A stretch of DNA of 64,000 nucleotides from Apostichopus japonicus (taxonomy: Eukaryota > Echinodermata > Holothuroidea > Aspidochirotida > Stichopodidae), in assembly GCF_037975245.1 (NCBI RefSeq), contig NC_092569.1:29222168-29286167 (forward strand), in the 5' to 3' direction. The position numbers and the translations under genes are program-made. The notes beneath the pieces were generated by a model that made no database searches, was not told the DNA's origin, and saw only the letters and a program-made list of their open reading frames with translations. Below, one piece after another: positions 47,991 to 58,169 of the stretch. Every line of letters begins with the position of its first letter. The first letter of the stretch is position 1.

Positions 47991-48394
47991 GCATGTAAGT
48001 GGCAAATTCTATACAACTGGGGCGTATTTTCATTGACTTAAGATGGTGCAATGTATCATCTTCTCTTAGAACCATGCTAATGAACTTGAAGCATTACATA
48101 CATGTACTTGTTAAATAGCTTATGCATTTGTTGATATTACTGCAGAAAAACTGTTGTAAAGTTAGGAAATAATTATCAATTAATATCTAATTAAGGCTTT
48201 GTGTTTACATGTAAAGTGCCTTCCATTTAAAGAACTATGTTTGAGTGCAAGCTCAATTATGGAACAACTAGGAGTATATAATGGGCCTTACAAAGAAACT
48301 TATAGTAAGCAAATGTGGCATATGAATTATTCTGAATTGAGAAGGAACTAAAACCTTCACTTCCATTACTCAGGTCTGAGGTTCTCTTGTTAAA

Positions 48395-48629
48395 ATGAGC
48401 GTGTCAGAACAATCAGATGATACGATTTGTCTTGAAGATGTTGCTTCATCCATAATGCAGCATCTTCCTTCACTGCCACTTGAAATGGTGGACAAAGTAG
48501 TTGAACAGCTCCTGGCTGCTGGTGTGGAAAGTGTGTGCGATCTCAAGCTGATCACTGATGATGACCTTTCCAGTGTACTGAAGCCAATACAGAGGAGAAA
48601 GCTGTTACTAGCATGGGCAAACAAGGCAG
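48395..48629 (+). CDS. SAM-domain protein of the CACTA element, exon 1 (SAM domain)
   Basis: The ATG at 48395 begins MSVSEQSDDT; donor GTAAG at 48630, phase 1 out. Residues about 18-78 form a sterile alpha motif: VDKVVEQLLAAGVESVCDLK, LITDDDLSSVLKPIQRRKLL, LAW. SAM domains are five-helix modules for protein oligomerisation and sometimes RNA binding. The five exons 48395-48629, 50954-51948, 52385-52451, 53404-53572 and 54306-54435 join in one open frame of 531 codons with GT/AG at each junction. Proteins with this architecture are often annotated as 'SAM domain-containing protein 3-like' in fish and invertebrates. The position only 405 bp after the transposase stop, same strand and inside the TIRs, makes it an integral element gene. 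Role unknown; I infer a partner of the transposase. Confidence 0.85.
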
Positions 48630-49592
48630 GTAAGCAGAAATATAATTGCACTTTCTAAATATGATTATCCTCCTTTTTTTGAGGAAAGGGGAGGTTAAGA
48701 AGTAAGTTACAAGAGGAGATGGAAAAATGTCTAAATAGTAAGTACATGTGATACACAGAAGTTTCTCTTATTGTCTAAGACAGTTGCTGGTACCACAAAT
48801 TGAATAAGGAAACTGGTCACATAGTACATCATTAGCATTTTTGTAATTCTCTAAAGAAAATTTTCTGGTTAATTATTAGTATTATACATTAGATTTGAAT
48901 TTTTTTAAGTAGTTTTCAAGTAGTGAGCAAATAGAACACACAGAAAACACCAGGTCAAACTACTGAAATGATACACCACATACCCAAACTAAAATATTTA
49001 TCATCAAGAAAAGAGGAAACCCTTCTTTTTAATTCAAATTAAACATAGAACATACGTTCTATGTTGTTTGTAGAGTATGTTGAAGTTCATATGGGAGTAT
49101 GACAAGGCTAAAGGTCACCTTGAAAAACAACCACTATGGAGTAGTATGGGGTACCTCAACTCTGGGATCATACTTGGCCCCCACTTTGGGGTCCAAATAA
49201 GCGGGCACTACGCAAACGTCTGCAGTGACCAAATAATGCCATTGACGCAACAATTTGATATGTATGAGTGTTACTTTGCCCCAAAAACACTTGTATCCAA
49301 TAATCAACAAAAATTGCCCAAATAATTTCACACTTCGGCTATACTGATTGAAAGATGCAGAGAACTGTGGCAATGGCTTGCTTTCCATACAGTATAAGAA
49401 TACACCTTGACAACTTAACAAACTATAAAGCAAGCCTTGTCCGATGCTTATGCACAAGGTCCATACGGCATACGGTACGGTGTGTACATGTGTACAAAGC
49501 CATTGCCTACGTCAACAAACAAGCAGCGACTTAACCTATAATATAATAATAATAATAATATATAATAATAATAATAATATAATAATAATATA

Positions 49593-50347
49593 CAGGGTTT
49601 TTGTTAAGAAATGAAGTAGGTGGGTCAAGTTGAAAAGTAGACGGGACTGTCTGTACGCGGACATGGGGGAGGGGTCTAAGCCGGAAAATTGCAATTTAAA
49701 AAGTCTCTAGATGCAAAATGGTTCAATATACAGTTGTTTGGTCAATGATATTGCCCCCTCCCAATCACCCCTTTCTTCTGTCCTATTTTTCTTTTTTTCT
49801 CCTGAATTTTTTTATTAACACTCGGGTCATGGAGCCTAGGGAGGTAGCTATGCCACTGAACGGAACTTAGCAAGGGTGTGACGCACTTGCTGCATTAAAT
49901 GAAGTGCGATCATAACAAAATGATAGTAGGTCTACGGTACCTACAAAGTGAGTAGGATTTTACTGCCAAAAAATACCCAACTAGGTCTGTGATAGAACCT
50001 TCTGTTTTTTATTCAGCTTTTATCTCTGTTGAGCAACAATTTGTATGTCAAGAGAAGCCCTTCGCCTACCTCTACTCTCACCCACCCCTCGGCCTCATCT
50101 CCTCGACCATACTACTAATGTTCAACTTCTTGTAGTTTTTACCAACAGTTAACTGCTGTGACAGTTTCAATCACACCTGATCTGGTTGTGGGTATTTATT
50201 CCTCTCGATTTTTTTCGTCATTTTTTTTTTTTTTTTAATTTTTTTTAATTTTTTTTTTTTTTTACTGAGCGGCGCAAAGTAGCCGGGTCATGTACGTGCA
50301 GTAAGCGGGTCATTTGACCCGGGTCCCGGCTACTAACGAAAACCCTG
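49593..50347. mobile_element. hAT-like MITE (755 bp) inserted in the SINE tail
   Basis: Begins CAGGGTTTTTGTTAAGAAAT and ends CTACTAACGAAAACCCTG, giving inverted ends CAGGGTTTTYGTTA. AGTAGGTGGGTCAAG near the left end and CTTACTGCACG...GACCCGGGTC near the right suggest a longer, diverged inverted repeat. Both sides are ATA repeat, so the exact 8-bp duplication cannot be read. No transposase frame. It lies in intron 1 of the SAM-domain gene. Confidence 0.75.
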
Positions 50348-50717
50348 AATATAATAATAATATAATATAATAATATATATAATATAATAATAATATAATA
50401 TAGTAATAATATAATAATAATAATAATAATAATCAGCAGTTATTTTTACAACGCTTAAGCGACCACAAATGTGGGAGAAGACCGCAAGGGCTTATGAATT
50501 ACAACTTACACGTCGGGTGGCTTCCAATTCAACATTTTAACTCAAATTTGGAATCTTTTCAATTTAGAAAGTCATTTCAGATGGGAAAACCGTAGATTGC
50601 TCTTGGTTGAAAAACCCACCTTACTATGACCCGGCCGGGAATCGAACCCCGAACCTCCCGATTGCTAAGCCTCATTGCTTCAAATGCCACCGCCTTTATC
50701 TTCTCGGCCACAGCAAC
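50348..50717 (-). mobile_element. tRNA-Ser-like SINE with ATT tail
   Basis: On the minus strand the head starts at 50717: GTTGCTGTGGCCGAGAAGAT (A box), GGCGGTGGCATTTGAAGCA with a TGA anticodon in a TTTGAAG loop, a long variable arm, then GGGGTTCGATTCCCGG, a perfect B box. The serine-type long variable arm and TGA anticodon point to tRNA-Ser origin. A ~190-bp body follows, ending CGCTTAAGCGTTGTAAAAAT, then an (ATT)n tail that continues as 49540-49592 beyond the MITE. Transcribed by Pol III from the internal A and B boxes if active. Confidence 0.75.
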
Positions 50718-50953
50718 CTAAACAGACGTGTCAGAGAATGCCCCTGTTGCCAATTGAAGATATGCTTGATTCGATAGATTGCGAGCTTGAGTGCTGCCCC
50801 TGTTTGTTGTGTAAATGCTGATGTTCTGTGAGTGTCCAAAAAACTAGTACCTTAATGCAATAAATGTCTGTTATCAGGAAATAATTTATCAAGGTTGTTT
50901 ATTCATTTCATATCATCTACTTTCATTGATGTGACATATTTTCATTCTTAAAG

Positions 50954-51948
50954 AAAAGTTGCTTGGATCAGAATCTTCACAATCATCTGAACCCGACTCT
51001 GTGGCCAGTTCACCAGGCTGCAGCTGGGTGCCCAGTTCAGCAGGATCAAGTCCAGCAGCGGTAATTGCAGATTGGGCAGAGTCATATAAAGTTGATTGGG
51101 ATAAAATGCCTAAGAGCCTTACAAAATCACTCCAGAAGAAACAGAGACCCACTCCCAAAGATCGGCGTGAAATGATCAGAATATTATGCAATGACATAAT
51201 GAAAGTTGAGTCAAGTCCAGGACGAAAGCACCTTTCTATTATTGCACAGAAGATCGTTCGTGAGTTTCCAGAACCCTTTAAAGATGACATTGAAGGACTT
51301 GTTGTTGGTAGTGGATATGCATCCCTTCTTACACAGTTGGAAAACCGTATGAGCAATGTCAATAGAGGCAAACTTCACCTAAATGTTGGTTACCCCCTGT
51401 TTGTAGAGGGTGAACAGAATGAAGCACTAACAAAGAAGCGTAAACTCAGCACCTCATATGGCTGCAAAAACTGGCAACCAGAGGACCTACCTGAAGGGGA
51501 GGATCGAGACACGCAGAGAAAAAAGATAGATGACTTAAAGGTGATGCATGAACTTAACATATGGGATGACAATGAGGTTGTTTTCCTCATGAAAACTGTA
51601 TTTCCAACCATCCGTGCCAAGATAAACAGTCAGCAAGTTCCTGTATGTGCTCTCCTTGATGAATATCCTTTCTTGTTTGAAGAGGTTGGGATGATGGGAC
51701 ATTTTGAAGATTTAGTGGGCATCAAACTGAAACCAGTTCTCACTACAGCTTTTATAGATAAAAGTCCACGAATTCAGAAGTTTCTGCAAGTGTCAGCAAA
51801 GAAGAAGAAGGAGGTGCAAAATATAATAGCTGATGTGGAGAGTGCTAAGAAGGAAAGTGGTGATCATTCCCCTGATGTTCCAGGACTTATTCTCCTCCTC
51901 TGCAATCACCTTGGAGATAAATGGGACGATCTTTTCTACCTTGCAAAG
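50954..51948 (+). CDS. SAM-domain protein of the CACTA element, exon 2
   Basis: 995 bp; acceptor AAAG ending 50953, donor GTAAG at 51949, phase 1 in and phase 0 out. It encodes a Ser/Pro-rich stretch (LGSESSQSSEPDSVASSPGC), then PKSLTKSLQKKQRPTPKDRR, EMIRILCNDIM, PGRKHLSIIAQKIVREFPEP and GSGYASLLTQLENRM, a conserved block of the SAMD3-like proteins, followed by a lysine-rich region (KKRKLSTSYGCKNWQPEDLP) and helical sequence to LFYLAK. The KKRK could be a nuclear localisation signal. Upstream intron 1 (2.3 kb) carries the SINE and MITE. Confidence 0.85.
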
Positions 51949-52384
51949 GTAAGAAGTAGCTACCTTTATAAATCATTAAGCTTGTGAACAGTCTCAGAAT
52001 AGCACTATTTGTCTGTGTTTTTGTGTTTTGCTCTGGTTTGTCGTTCTTAAACTTACAGTTATGTAGATGTATTGGTCAAGTTGATTGACTTTATAACGAT
52101 TTTCCTCTGCGATGTTCACTGTTTGTAGGTCAGCTGTAATTGTTGTGTATTGGGACTCTGAAGTCCAAAGTTCAGTACATCATATGCCATCAGTTAATTA
52201 AGATCTTCCCCATTGTCATCATTTGATTTCAGGGATACATATTGTCCCTCAGTTTCATTGTTTTATGTTATGCTTTGGAAGAAACTCCTGTTTCCCAGAT
52301 GGCATCTTGAATGTTTTGTCCCACTATATAATAAGATAAGTATTCCAAACAATTTAATTGTTCCTACATTTACATTATGTTCAG

Positions 52385-52451
52385 GAAACCAGTACTGTGC
52401 AGAATATCACTAAGGATCTGAAGTCAACATCCCCATGCATCATTATTCAAG
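52385..52451 (+). CDS. SAM-domain protein of the CACTA element, exon 3
   Basis: 67 bp; acceptor CAG ending 52384, donor GTGAG at 52452, phase 0 in and phase 1 out. It encodes ETSTVQNITKDLKSTSPCII and IQ. The frame joins exactly with exons 2 and 4. Confidence 0.75.
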
Positions 52452-52589
52452 GTGAGAAGCATTTGGAGGATTTTGCTCTAAGATGCATTTCCTCCAGTAC
52501 ATATACACTGCTCTTTTTCCCTTTTTGGTTTGGATGATAGTTGTAACGTTTGAAATTTGTGATGGTGAGTATGTGTGCGTGTGTATGTA

Positions 52590-52850
52590 TTTTAGTGATG
52601 CCTACCTTGTAAACACAATTTCTCATGAAAGGAAGCTTAGACAGATCTCATAGTTGGCATGTGGGTGTACCCGATAGAGTACAAGAAGCCTATTGTTTTT
52701 GGCAAAGGTCAAAGATCATTTGGGGTCAACAGAGGTGAAACTGAATACTTTGTAAACATGATATCTCAAGAAGGGAATCTTGGACAGATCTCATGTGGTA
52801 TGTAGGTGTGGTCACTTGAATCAACAGGGGTCAAAATTTGGGAATCTTTG
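52590..52850 (-). repeat. Dispersed repeat, inverted relative to 10081-10830
   Basis: Two monomers read on the minus strand TGACCCCAAATGATCTTTGA, CCAAAAACAATAGGCTTCTTG, AACTATGAGATCTGTC and TTGTGTTTACAAGG, matching the 10-kb array. It lies in intron 3 of the SAM-domain gene. Confidence 0.7.
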
Positions 52851-53403
52851 ATGAGAGAAACTTAGGAAGTTATATGATGGCAAGTGTGTCAATGACACCC
52901 CATAGTGCACTATCACCTGTGGAAGACAAAGTCATGAGTCCATATGAGATTTAACTGGGAAAACTCTGTTACTGCATCAATTCAGCATGTATGTGTGCAT
53001 TTGATGCTCAGCATGTAACATGAAACTCAAGAACTATAGTCCATTTTTGACTTCATATGTGGGAAAAACATGTTGGTTGACCATTGCAACATTTTCAATG
53101 TCATTTTTGTGTTGCTGAGGGTGCCTCAGTAAATCGATATATTAGATAAACTGTTTTTTCTTTCATATCCACACTGACAATATTGAAATCTGCCATCAAC
53201 GATTATATCGAAATACCAAGTGCATCCGAAACAAACCTTGAATACCGGTAATAAAAATATTGAATAAAAAATAATGACCCATTAGTGCACGCGAGTTGGA
53301 GTATATTCACGCTGCAACTGTAAAGTAGTGGTAGTCATAGCAGTGGCATTAACTTTAACTGGACATTCTCTTAATAGTTCTAATTGATATTTATTTTTTG
53401 CAG

Positions 53404-53572
53404 GTCCAAACATGTACACTGGAAGAAAGTTTATGTTGGCAGTAGATATGGTTATTGTTAATGACCACATTCAAACTTTTGAAAGTGCAATGACCATGCT
53501 GTTTGCAATGTTTTTCATCTTAAACATTGAGTATCCATCTGAAGGTGCAACTTTAATGGAGTTTATCCAGCG
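53404..53572 (+). CDS. SAM-domain protein of the CACTA element, exon 4
   Basis: 169 bp; acceptor TTTGCAG ending 53403, donor GTGAG at 53573, phase 1 in and phase 2 out. It encodes PNMYTGRKFMLAVDMVIVND, HIQTFESAMTMLFAMFFILN and IEYPSEGATLMEFIQR. The hydrophobic stretch is amphipathic rather than a clear membrane span; the block ending YP..G..LMEFIQ is conserved in SAMD3-like proteins. Confidence 0.82.
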
Positions 53573-54305
53573 GTGAGTAGGCTGAAAGTACCCTAGTAAT
53601 AGTTAACCAATGTTATTTTGTGTGGACATTCCCTTGACATGGAATGTAAGAGTGTGTGCATATTATTAGCCACCTTCAAAAGATCAGCCGATCATAAAGG
53701 TACCAATAAAGAAAAAAATCAACAAATTGCAGTTAACTCTACTCCTAGGCAGATCATTGAAATAAATCATACTCTGTTCTCAGTTACAGCTGATTTACTT
53801 ATTTTGTACTATTTGTTGTGGTCCAAGAATAACAGCAGCTTTGGTAACCTTTTGTAAACATTGATGACCTTTACATTATTTTCACCAATGGAAAGTTAGT
53901 GTAAATAGTTGAATGGCATGTTTTATTATTTTGGAAAAAGGGTGGGAATGTATGAGTTTGGTTACTTACTGAGAACACCTGCACAATTTGTTACAACTAT
54001 AGGGTATCAGCTTAAACTGAACAAAATTGAAATTAAAAGAGGATTCACAAATTAGCTCTTCTTTTCAGATCATGATTTCCTAGAAAACTGTTGAATTCCA
54101 AAGGCTTGCAAATTAAGACAGGTATCCTATCAACGCCAGTGAGCACACATACAATTGGAAACTGAGTTGTCACATCTTACTATCATGTATGACATACTGT
54201 AGTGTAAATTTGGGACCAAGGGAAATTAATTGTTAAATGGTTTAATAATTGCAAACTTATTTGAACTTTATGACTTCACAGTTCTAATTTTGCTCCTCTT
54301 TGCAG

Positions 54306-54435
54306 CTGCTTTGTAGGATTGAATCCAGAAAAGGGAAGAAAGACCCCCAAATCCAAGAAGAGCTATCCTGTCAACCCAAAAATTTTGGCTTTGGTTGGAA
54401 ACCTGAAGGAGTTTGAGTCAGATTGGACAGTCTAA
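54306..54435 (+). CDS. SAM-domain protein of the CACTA element, exon 5 (C-terminus)
   Basis: Acceptor TTTGCAG ending 54305, phase 2 in, stop TAA at 54433-54435. It encodes CFVGLNPEKGRKTPKSKKSY, PVNPKILALVGNLKEF and a short acidic end. The basic GRKTPKSKK resembles a nuclear localisation signal. Confidence 0.82.
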
Positions 54436-55514
54436 ATGCTTTTCAGGCACTTCCCGTGATTGGTCACATTAGTCTGACAATTTGGTAACTTTGGATTATA
54501 AATCTAGGTCACTTGGTTGATTTAAAGTGTTCCTAGTTGAGAAAATGTTAGCGAGCCTCTTGAGCCTCCTTAACTGGAACCATAGACTCTCCAGCTACAG
54601 AGAAGTCTCTTTTACAAATGAACAGTTAAACATTTATACAGAGTTCAAACTATTGTGTTTAACTTTGTTGGTGGATATTTACAAGGTTTTACTTGTTGAC
54701 AAAATTGTTAAAGACTATTATTTGGTGCTATCATGACACCTTTCCAATAACTCCATAAACTCTGAAACTCTTCCAAGCAGGTTCACAAATGTTAGAAAAG
54801 TTTTGAATCCATAATAGTTTCAGATGTCAAGTTATTCTGTTAATTTTGTTAATGCTATAAGCTTGATATCTAAACTATATTTTGTTGTCAAAATATAAAA
54901 TCTCTCTGCTAAATGTTGACATGAAATCTTTTCATAAAACTGCTCCTTCCACTCAACAGCAGAAGCACAGGAATATAAGGACAACTTTTTTAATCATTTC
55001 CAGGTACAAAGGTCAAATCATTGTTTATATATCTTTTGATCAGATGATTTACAATATCTTTGGTTAACAGAATAGTTAATCTTTATTCTTACGTATTGTA
55101 ACATATCCTTGTCTTTAACTTCCACTTTGAACTTAAACGGCTAAAGAAGGTCATGAAAATTAGAAAAAGTATACAATCCTTATCAGCGATAGAGGAGTTA
55201 CCACAGTTAAAGGTATTAATTTTCTGTGAACATTGATATGCCCATTAAAGTGAATATGTTATATGAGCGATATATTTAATAATGCTAGAACATTTAAAAA
55301 TACATGAAATGAGCATAGTTGTAATAAAGTTAAATAAAGAATAGTGAAGACACCTAAGTTTCTGTGGTCACATAATACAGTGACCTTTGCATACTTCAAG
55401 TGCATCTGTAAATAAGAGGGAAAGGAACTTTGTTGTAGAGCAATAGAAAGGGCGAGGAACTAGCAGGTGTCAAAGCTTAGTGTTTTATGATCAGTTAATT
55501 GTGAAAACTTTCAG

Positions 55515-55711
55515 TGGCTGATCCAGGATTTCCTGAAGTGGCCGAAGAGACAAATATGGCCACATACAGACTTATCAGTATATTTCCAAACAATGAAAGT
55601 ATCGTCTGTATAACAAAACCTTTTCCAAAAGAAAGGCTGGGTCACCCAGCAAATTCCCAGTCATCAATAAGAGATTGCCTTCTGATGTTCAGTCTTATAT
55701 ATTACTTTTAA
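55515..55711 (+). CDS. Possible alternative last exon in the CACTA element
   Basis: After TTTCAG (ending 55514) an open frame reads ADPGFPEVAEETNMATYRLI, FPNNESIVCITKPFPKERLG and ends TAA at 55709-55711. Entry is phase 1, which fits the donors of exon 1 (48629) or exon 3 (52451) of the SAM-domain gene. A canonical AATAAA follows 46 bases later. No family recognised; chance is possible. Confidence 0.3.
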
Positions 55712-55756
55712 GGTTTTGACATTAAAAAATATGTTTTAACAAGTTTTGAAGTTGTA

Positions 55757-55762
55757 AATAAA
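55757..55762 (+). terminator. Polyadenylation signal AATAAA
   Basis: AATAAA lies just before the right subterminal repeats, well placed to end plus-strand transcripts of the CACTA element. Confidence 0.45.
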
Positions 55763-55779
55763 AGTTTCAGAGAACAATA

Positions 55780-56537
55780 AGTTGTTTTTTTATTTTATAA
55801 TCTCACTGATAATAGTAATTCCATCTGACAGCCAATTTTACAAACAAAGACCCATTTATTGCAAGGAAAAAACTATAGATAACATTGAAGACTAGACTTT
55901 ACCTAAAAGATACAGTAAATTAAAAGTCACAATACAGTTATTTTACAGAGAAAATTACATATTGCAAGAAAAAACTGTGTAAATAACGGTGTCAGACTGT
56001 TTATTTTACATAGAATGTAGTGTAAAATAACGGCCGTCACATAGTAATTTTACGGATAAAAACTTTTATAATGCAAAGAAAAACTGTATAATAACATTTT
56101 TAGACTGTTTATTTTACATAGAATATGGTGTAAAATAACGGTTGACATACAGTAATTTTACGGACAGAAACTGTTATAATTGGGGGGAAAACTGTATAAA
56201 TAACAGTTTCAGACTGTTTATTTTACATAGAATATGGTGTAATATAACGGTCGTCGTACAGTAATTTTACGAATAGAGTCTGTTATAATGGGGGAAAAAA
56301 CTGTATAAATAACAGTTTCAGACTGTTTATTTTACATGGAATATGGTGTAAAATAACGGTCGTCGTACAGTAAGTTTACGGACAAAAACTGTTATAATGA
56401 AAGATATAAACTGTATAAAAAACAGTTTTAGACTGTTTATTTTACATAGATTATCTGCAGTTGGAAATAACAGACATTTTCTGGAAACTCTGCTGCCAGA
56501 GAAATTCTGTTTTTTAACAGAATTTTTTTTAACAGTG
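55780..56537. repeat. CACTA right end: subterminal repeats and TIR
   Basis: Five ~110-bp units are marked by GACTGTTTATTTTACATAGA near 55994, 56103, 56212, 56321 and 56431, each with GTGTAAAATAACGG, ACAGTAATTTTACGGA and AACTGTATAAATAACAGTTT. They differ from the left-end units but share the TTTACA/TGTAAA and CTGT words. The element closes with TTTTTTTTAACAGTG. Confidence 0.88.
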
Positions 56538-57143
56538 TATATAAGGATTGGGGTGTGGTTGGATGAGGCATTCTGTGTGAGTCTCACCACCGTCCGGTCT
56601 TCGCCGTCTTATTCCTCGGCTTCTGTGTGTTAGCCGTTATCCAGGCTTCTTTGTATGAGCCTAGGCTTCTTTGTATGAGCCTAGGCTTCTTTGTATGAGC
56701 CTAGGCTTCTTTGTATGAGCCTAAAGACTGGGAACGCTGATATTTTGTGGCGTTGCGTTTTAGCCTAAGCCATATCAGCGTATCCTGAGGATTACGGTGT
56801 GTATCCGTTCTCGTCTTATTCGACGAAATCATTTTGGACACATTTCTGTGTATATGTACACCGCAAAGGGCCGTTTTACTGTCTGCTACGTCCCTGGCCG
56901 TTTGACCAAGTTAATCCGGGATTTACTAATAGGACGATCCCGTAAGTTGATTTTTTTGTCCGTATTACGCATTTAATTGGTATCTGTATTGTTGATCGCA
57001 CAGTAGGGTTTGTGGAGAAATTAATGTATTGTATTTTAAAAGAGTCCTCGATCTATGGTTCGCAATTCAGTCAGTTTTTTAAAATGTTTGTCCATGCTTA
57101 GGCATACGAATTTGTCATTGTTTAGGGTCAAATGCGTTTAAAG
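56538..57143 (+). repeat. 3' LTR of gypsy element, right part
   Basis: Resumes at TATAAGGATTGG. With the removed upstream TA this forms the LTR TATA box (GCTATAAGG), so the CACTA element split the promoter. Downstream are a 20-bp tandem repeat, GC-richer transcribed-type sequence, and a donor-like CCCGTAAGT at about 56939-56947. The LTR terminus is not clear; candidates lie between about 57000 and 57143. Confidence 0.6.
56641..56720. repeat. 20-bp tandem repeat, four units, inside the LTR
   Basis: Unit AGGCTTCTTTGTATGAGCCT with only the first unit's second base variant. Likely in the R/U5 leader of the gypsy element. Confidence 0.95.
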
Positions 57144-57290
57144 CTTCAATAAAACGTCAAGCTCTTCCTAAATCGGTAACAGAATCCCCCCCATCAAGTT
57201 CCAATCCTGCGCACGTCACTCTAGTGGAATTTTCCTAAACTGTAACAGTTAGTGTATAGATTTAGTTTACTGCTTCGTTGTTGAACTTAC

Positions 57291-57359
57291 CTTCTTTTGT
57301 AACATGGTCATTTGGTTTCGGTGCTGCCCCTGGGCATGGACCAGGATTGTAACGAGCAG
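57291..57359 (-). CDS. Linker exon, probably an upstream exon of the right FReD gene
   Basis: A 69-bp exon with acceptor AG at 57361-57360 and donor GTAAG at 57290-57286, phase 1 on both sides. It encodes ARYNPGPCPGAAPKPNDHVT, KE. It is the segmental copy of 3100-3165. On the minus strand the next recognisable exon downstream is 37340-37401, which takes phase 1, so joining them gives a continuous frame into the FReD. If so, the gypsy/CACTA nest has stretched this intron to nearly 20 kb. A signal-peptide exon for this copy was not found in the remaining 6.6 kb. Confidence 0.55.
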
Positions 57360-57595
57360 CTGTTGAACAAGAATCACATGAAACATTACAGGAATAGTTA
57401 CGATAAATTTATCAACAAGTTTTATTTTATTTTACAAGCGGGAAATTGTTCTAATTCTTTTCTAAAGTGTGTATAATTCATGTAATCGTTTTAAATAACT
57501 GAATCAAAATAAAGAAAACTTCAAATAAAAAATGAATTTCTTGTATGCTATGACAACGGAGAACTAAAGCAAATCATGTTAAATGACGTTTTCAG

Positions 57596-57962
57596 CATTG
57601 GCGTAGGAAGGTACTTTTGAGTGGGGGGGGGGGGCTGAAGACTGATGGCCGGTCTGGGGGAGGGTCTAAGGGGAGGGGGTGTCCCCCTCCCCTTTGTAAA
57701 CTTTTTGCATTTCCAGGTGGCCTCAGATGCAATTTGGTGCAATATAGCACACTTCAACACCCACTCCATTTTGTAAATAATTTTGCATTTTCACCTGGCC
57801 TTAGATGCAATTTGGTGCTCCAAATGAGATATTTTTCTCATTTGGAAATGAAGAAAGGGTTTTCTGACTTGCAAAGCAGGGGGGCGGAATGATACTTCCG
57901 CCCCCCATATTTTTCACTGGGGAGAGGCTGGCGCCCCCAGCCCCCCGGTTCCTACGCCCTTG
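57596..57962. mobile_element. hAT-type MITE with 8-bp target duplication and empty site in block A
   Basis: Begins CATTGGCGTAGGAAGG and ends GGTTCCTACGCCCTTG. GTTTTCAG occurs at 57588-57595 and 57963-57970, while block A has a single GTTTTCAG at 3371-3378. This proves insertion of 367 bp after the blocks separated. Same end motif as 17321-17800. Confidence 0.92.
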
Positions 57963-58169
57963 GTTTTCAGTCCGAGAAATAACCAGGTAGTGGACCACCT
58001 TATTGCTGCAATAGACAGGTAAGCATTCAGGGGGTAGGAAACTTCCAAAAAGTCCAGGGGGGGGGAACAACATCAGAGGGGCACTTTCTCATTCCATAAC
58101 CACCATTCGTTATGCTATAAACCGATACACATGCCGGCCAATGGCTATATAACTTAAATATATATGATG

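Larger units (their letters stand above)
43189..56537 (+). mobile_element. CACTA/EnSpm DNA transposon with transposase and SAM-domain gene (13,349 bp)
   Basis: The ends are CACTGTTAAAAAAAATT at 43189-43205 and its exact inverse at 56521-56537, a 17-bp perfect terminal inverted repeat starting CACTG as in animal EnSpm/CACTA elements. TA flanks both sides (43187-43188 and 56538-56539), a 2-bp target duplication; the uninterrupted target would read GGTCGCTATAAGGATTGG. Subterminal tandem repeats fill the first ~400 and last ~750 bp. Inside are a Transposase_21-like zinc-finger transposase and a multi-exon SAM-domain gene, both in plus orientation with intact frames. The perfect ends and open genes suggest recent, possibly autonomous, activity. 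Confidence 0.9.
38507..57143 (+). mobile_element. Ty3/gypsy retrotransposon, Gmr1-type (PR-INT-RT-RH order), interrupted by CACTA element
   Basis: The element starts TGTCACGCCTGCATTGTATT; the same sequence restarts at 42939, marking the two LTR starts. Between them lie gag with a CCHC knuckle, protease, integrase, then reverse transcriptase and RNase H. In ordinary Ty3/gypsy elements integrase is last; the order seen here is that of the Gmr1 group, known from deuterostomes. The 3' LTR is split by the CACTA element 43189-56537 and resumes at 56538. The right end (about 57000-57143) is not sharply defined; 57144 is the start of the duplicated host block. The element lies opposite in strand to the host FReD gene, within its intron. 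Confidence 0.85.

Noticed and set aside
49077-49325. 82-residue frame between SAM exons 1 and 2
   Set aside because: No motif, lies in intron 1, and the joined SAM frame skips it cleanly.
50629-50717. Functional tRNA-Ser gene
   Set aside because: Anticodon stem is mismatched and the head is fused to a body and ATT tail, so it is a SINE.
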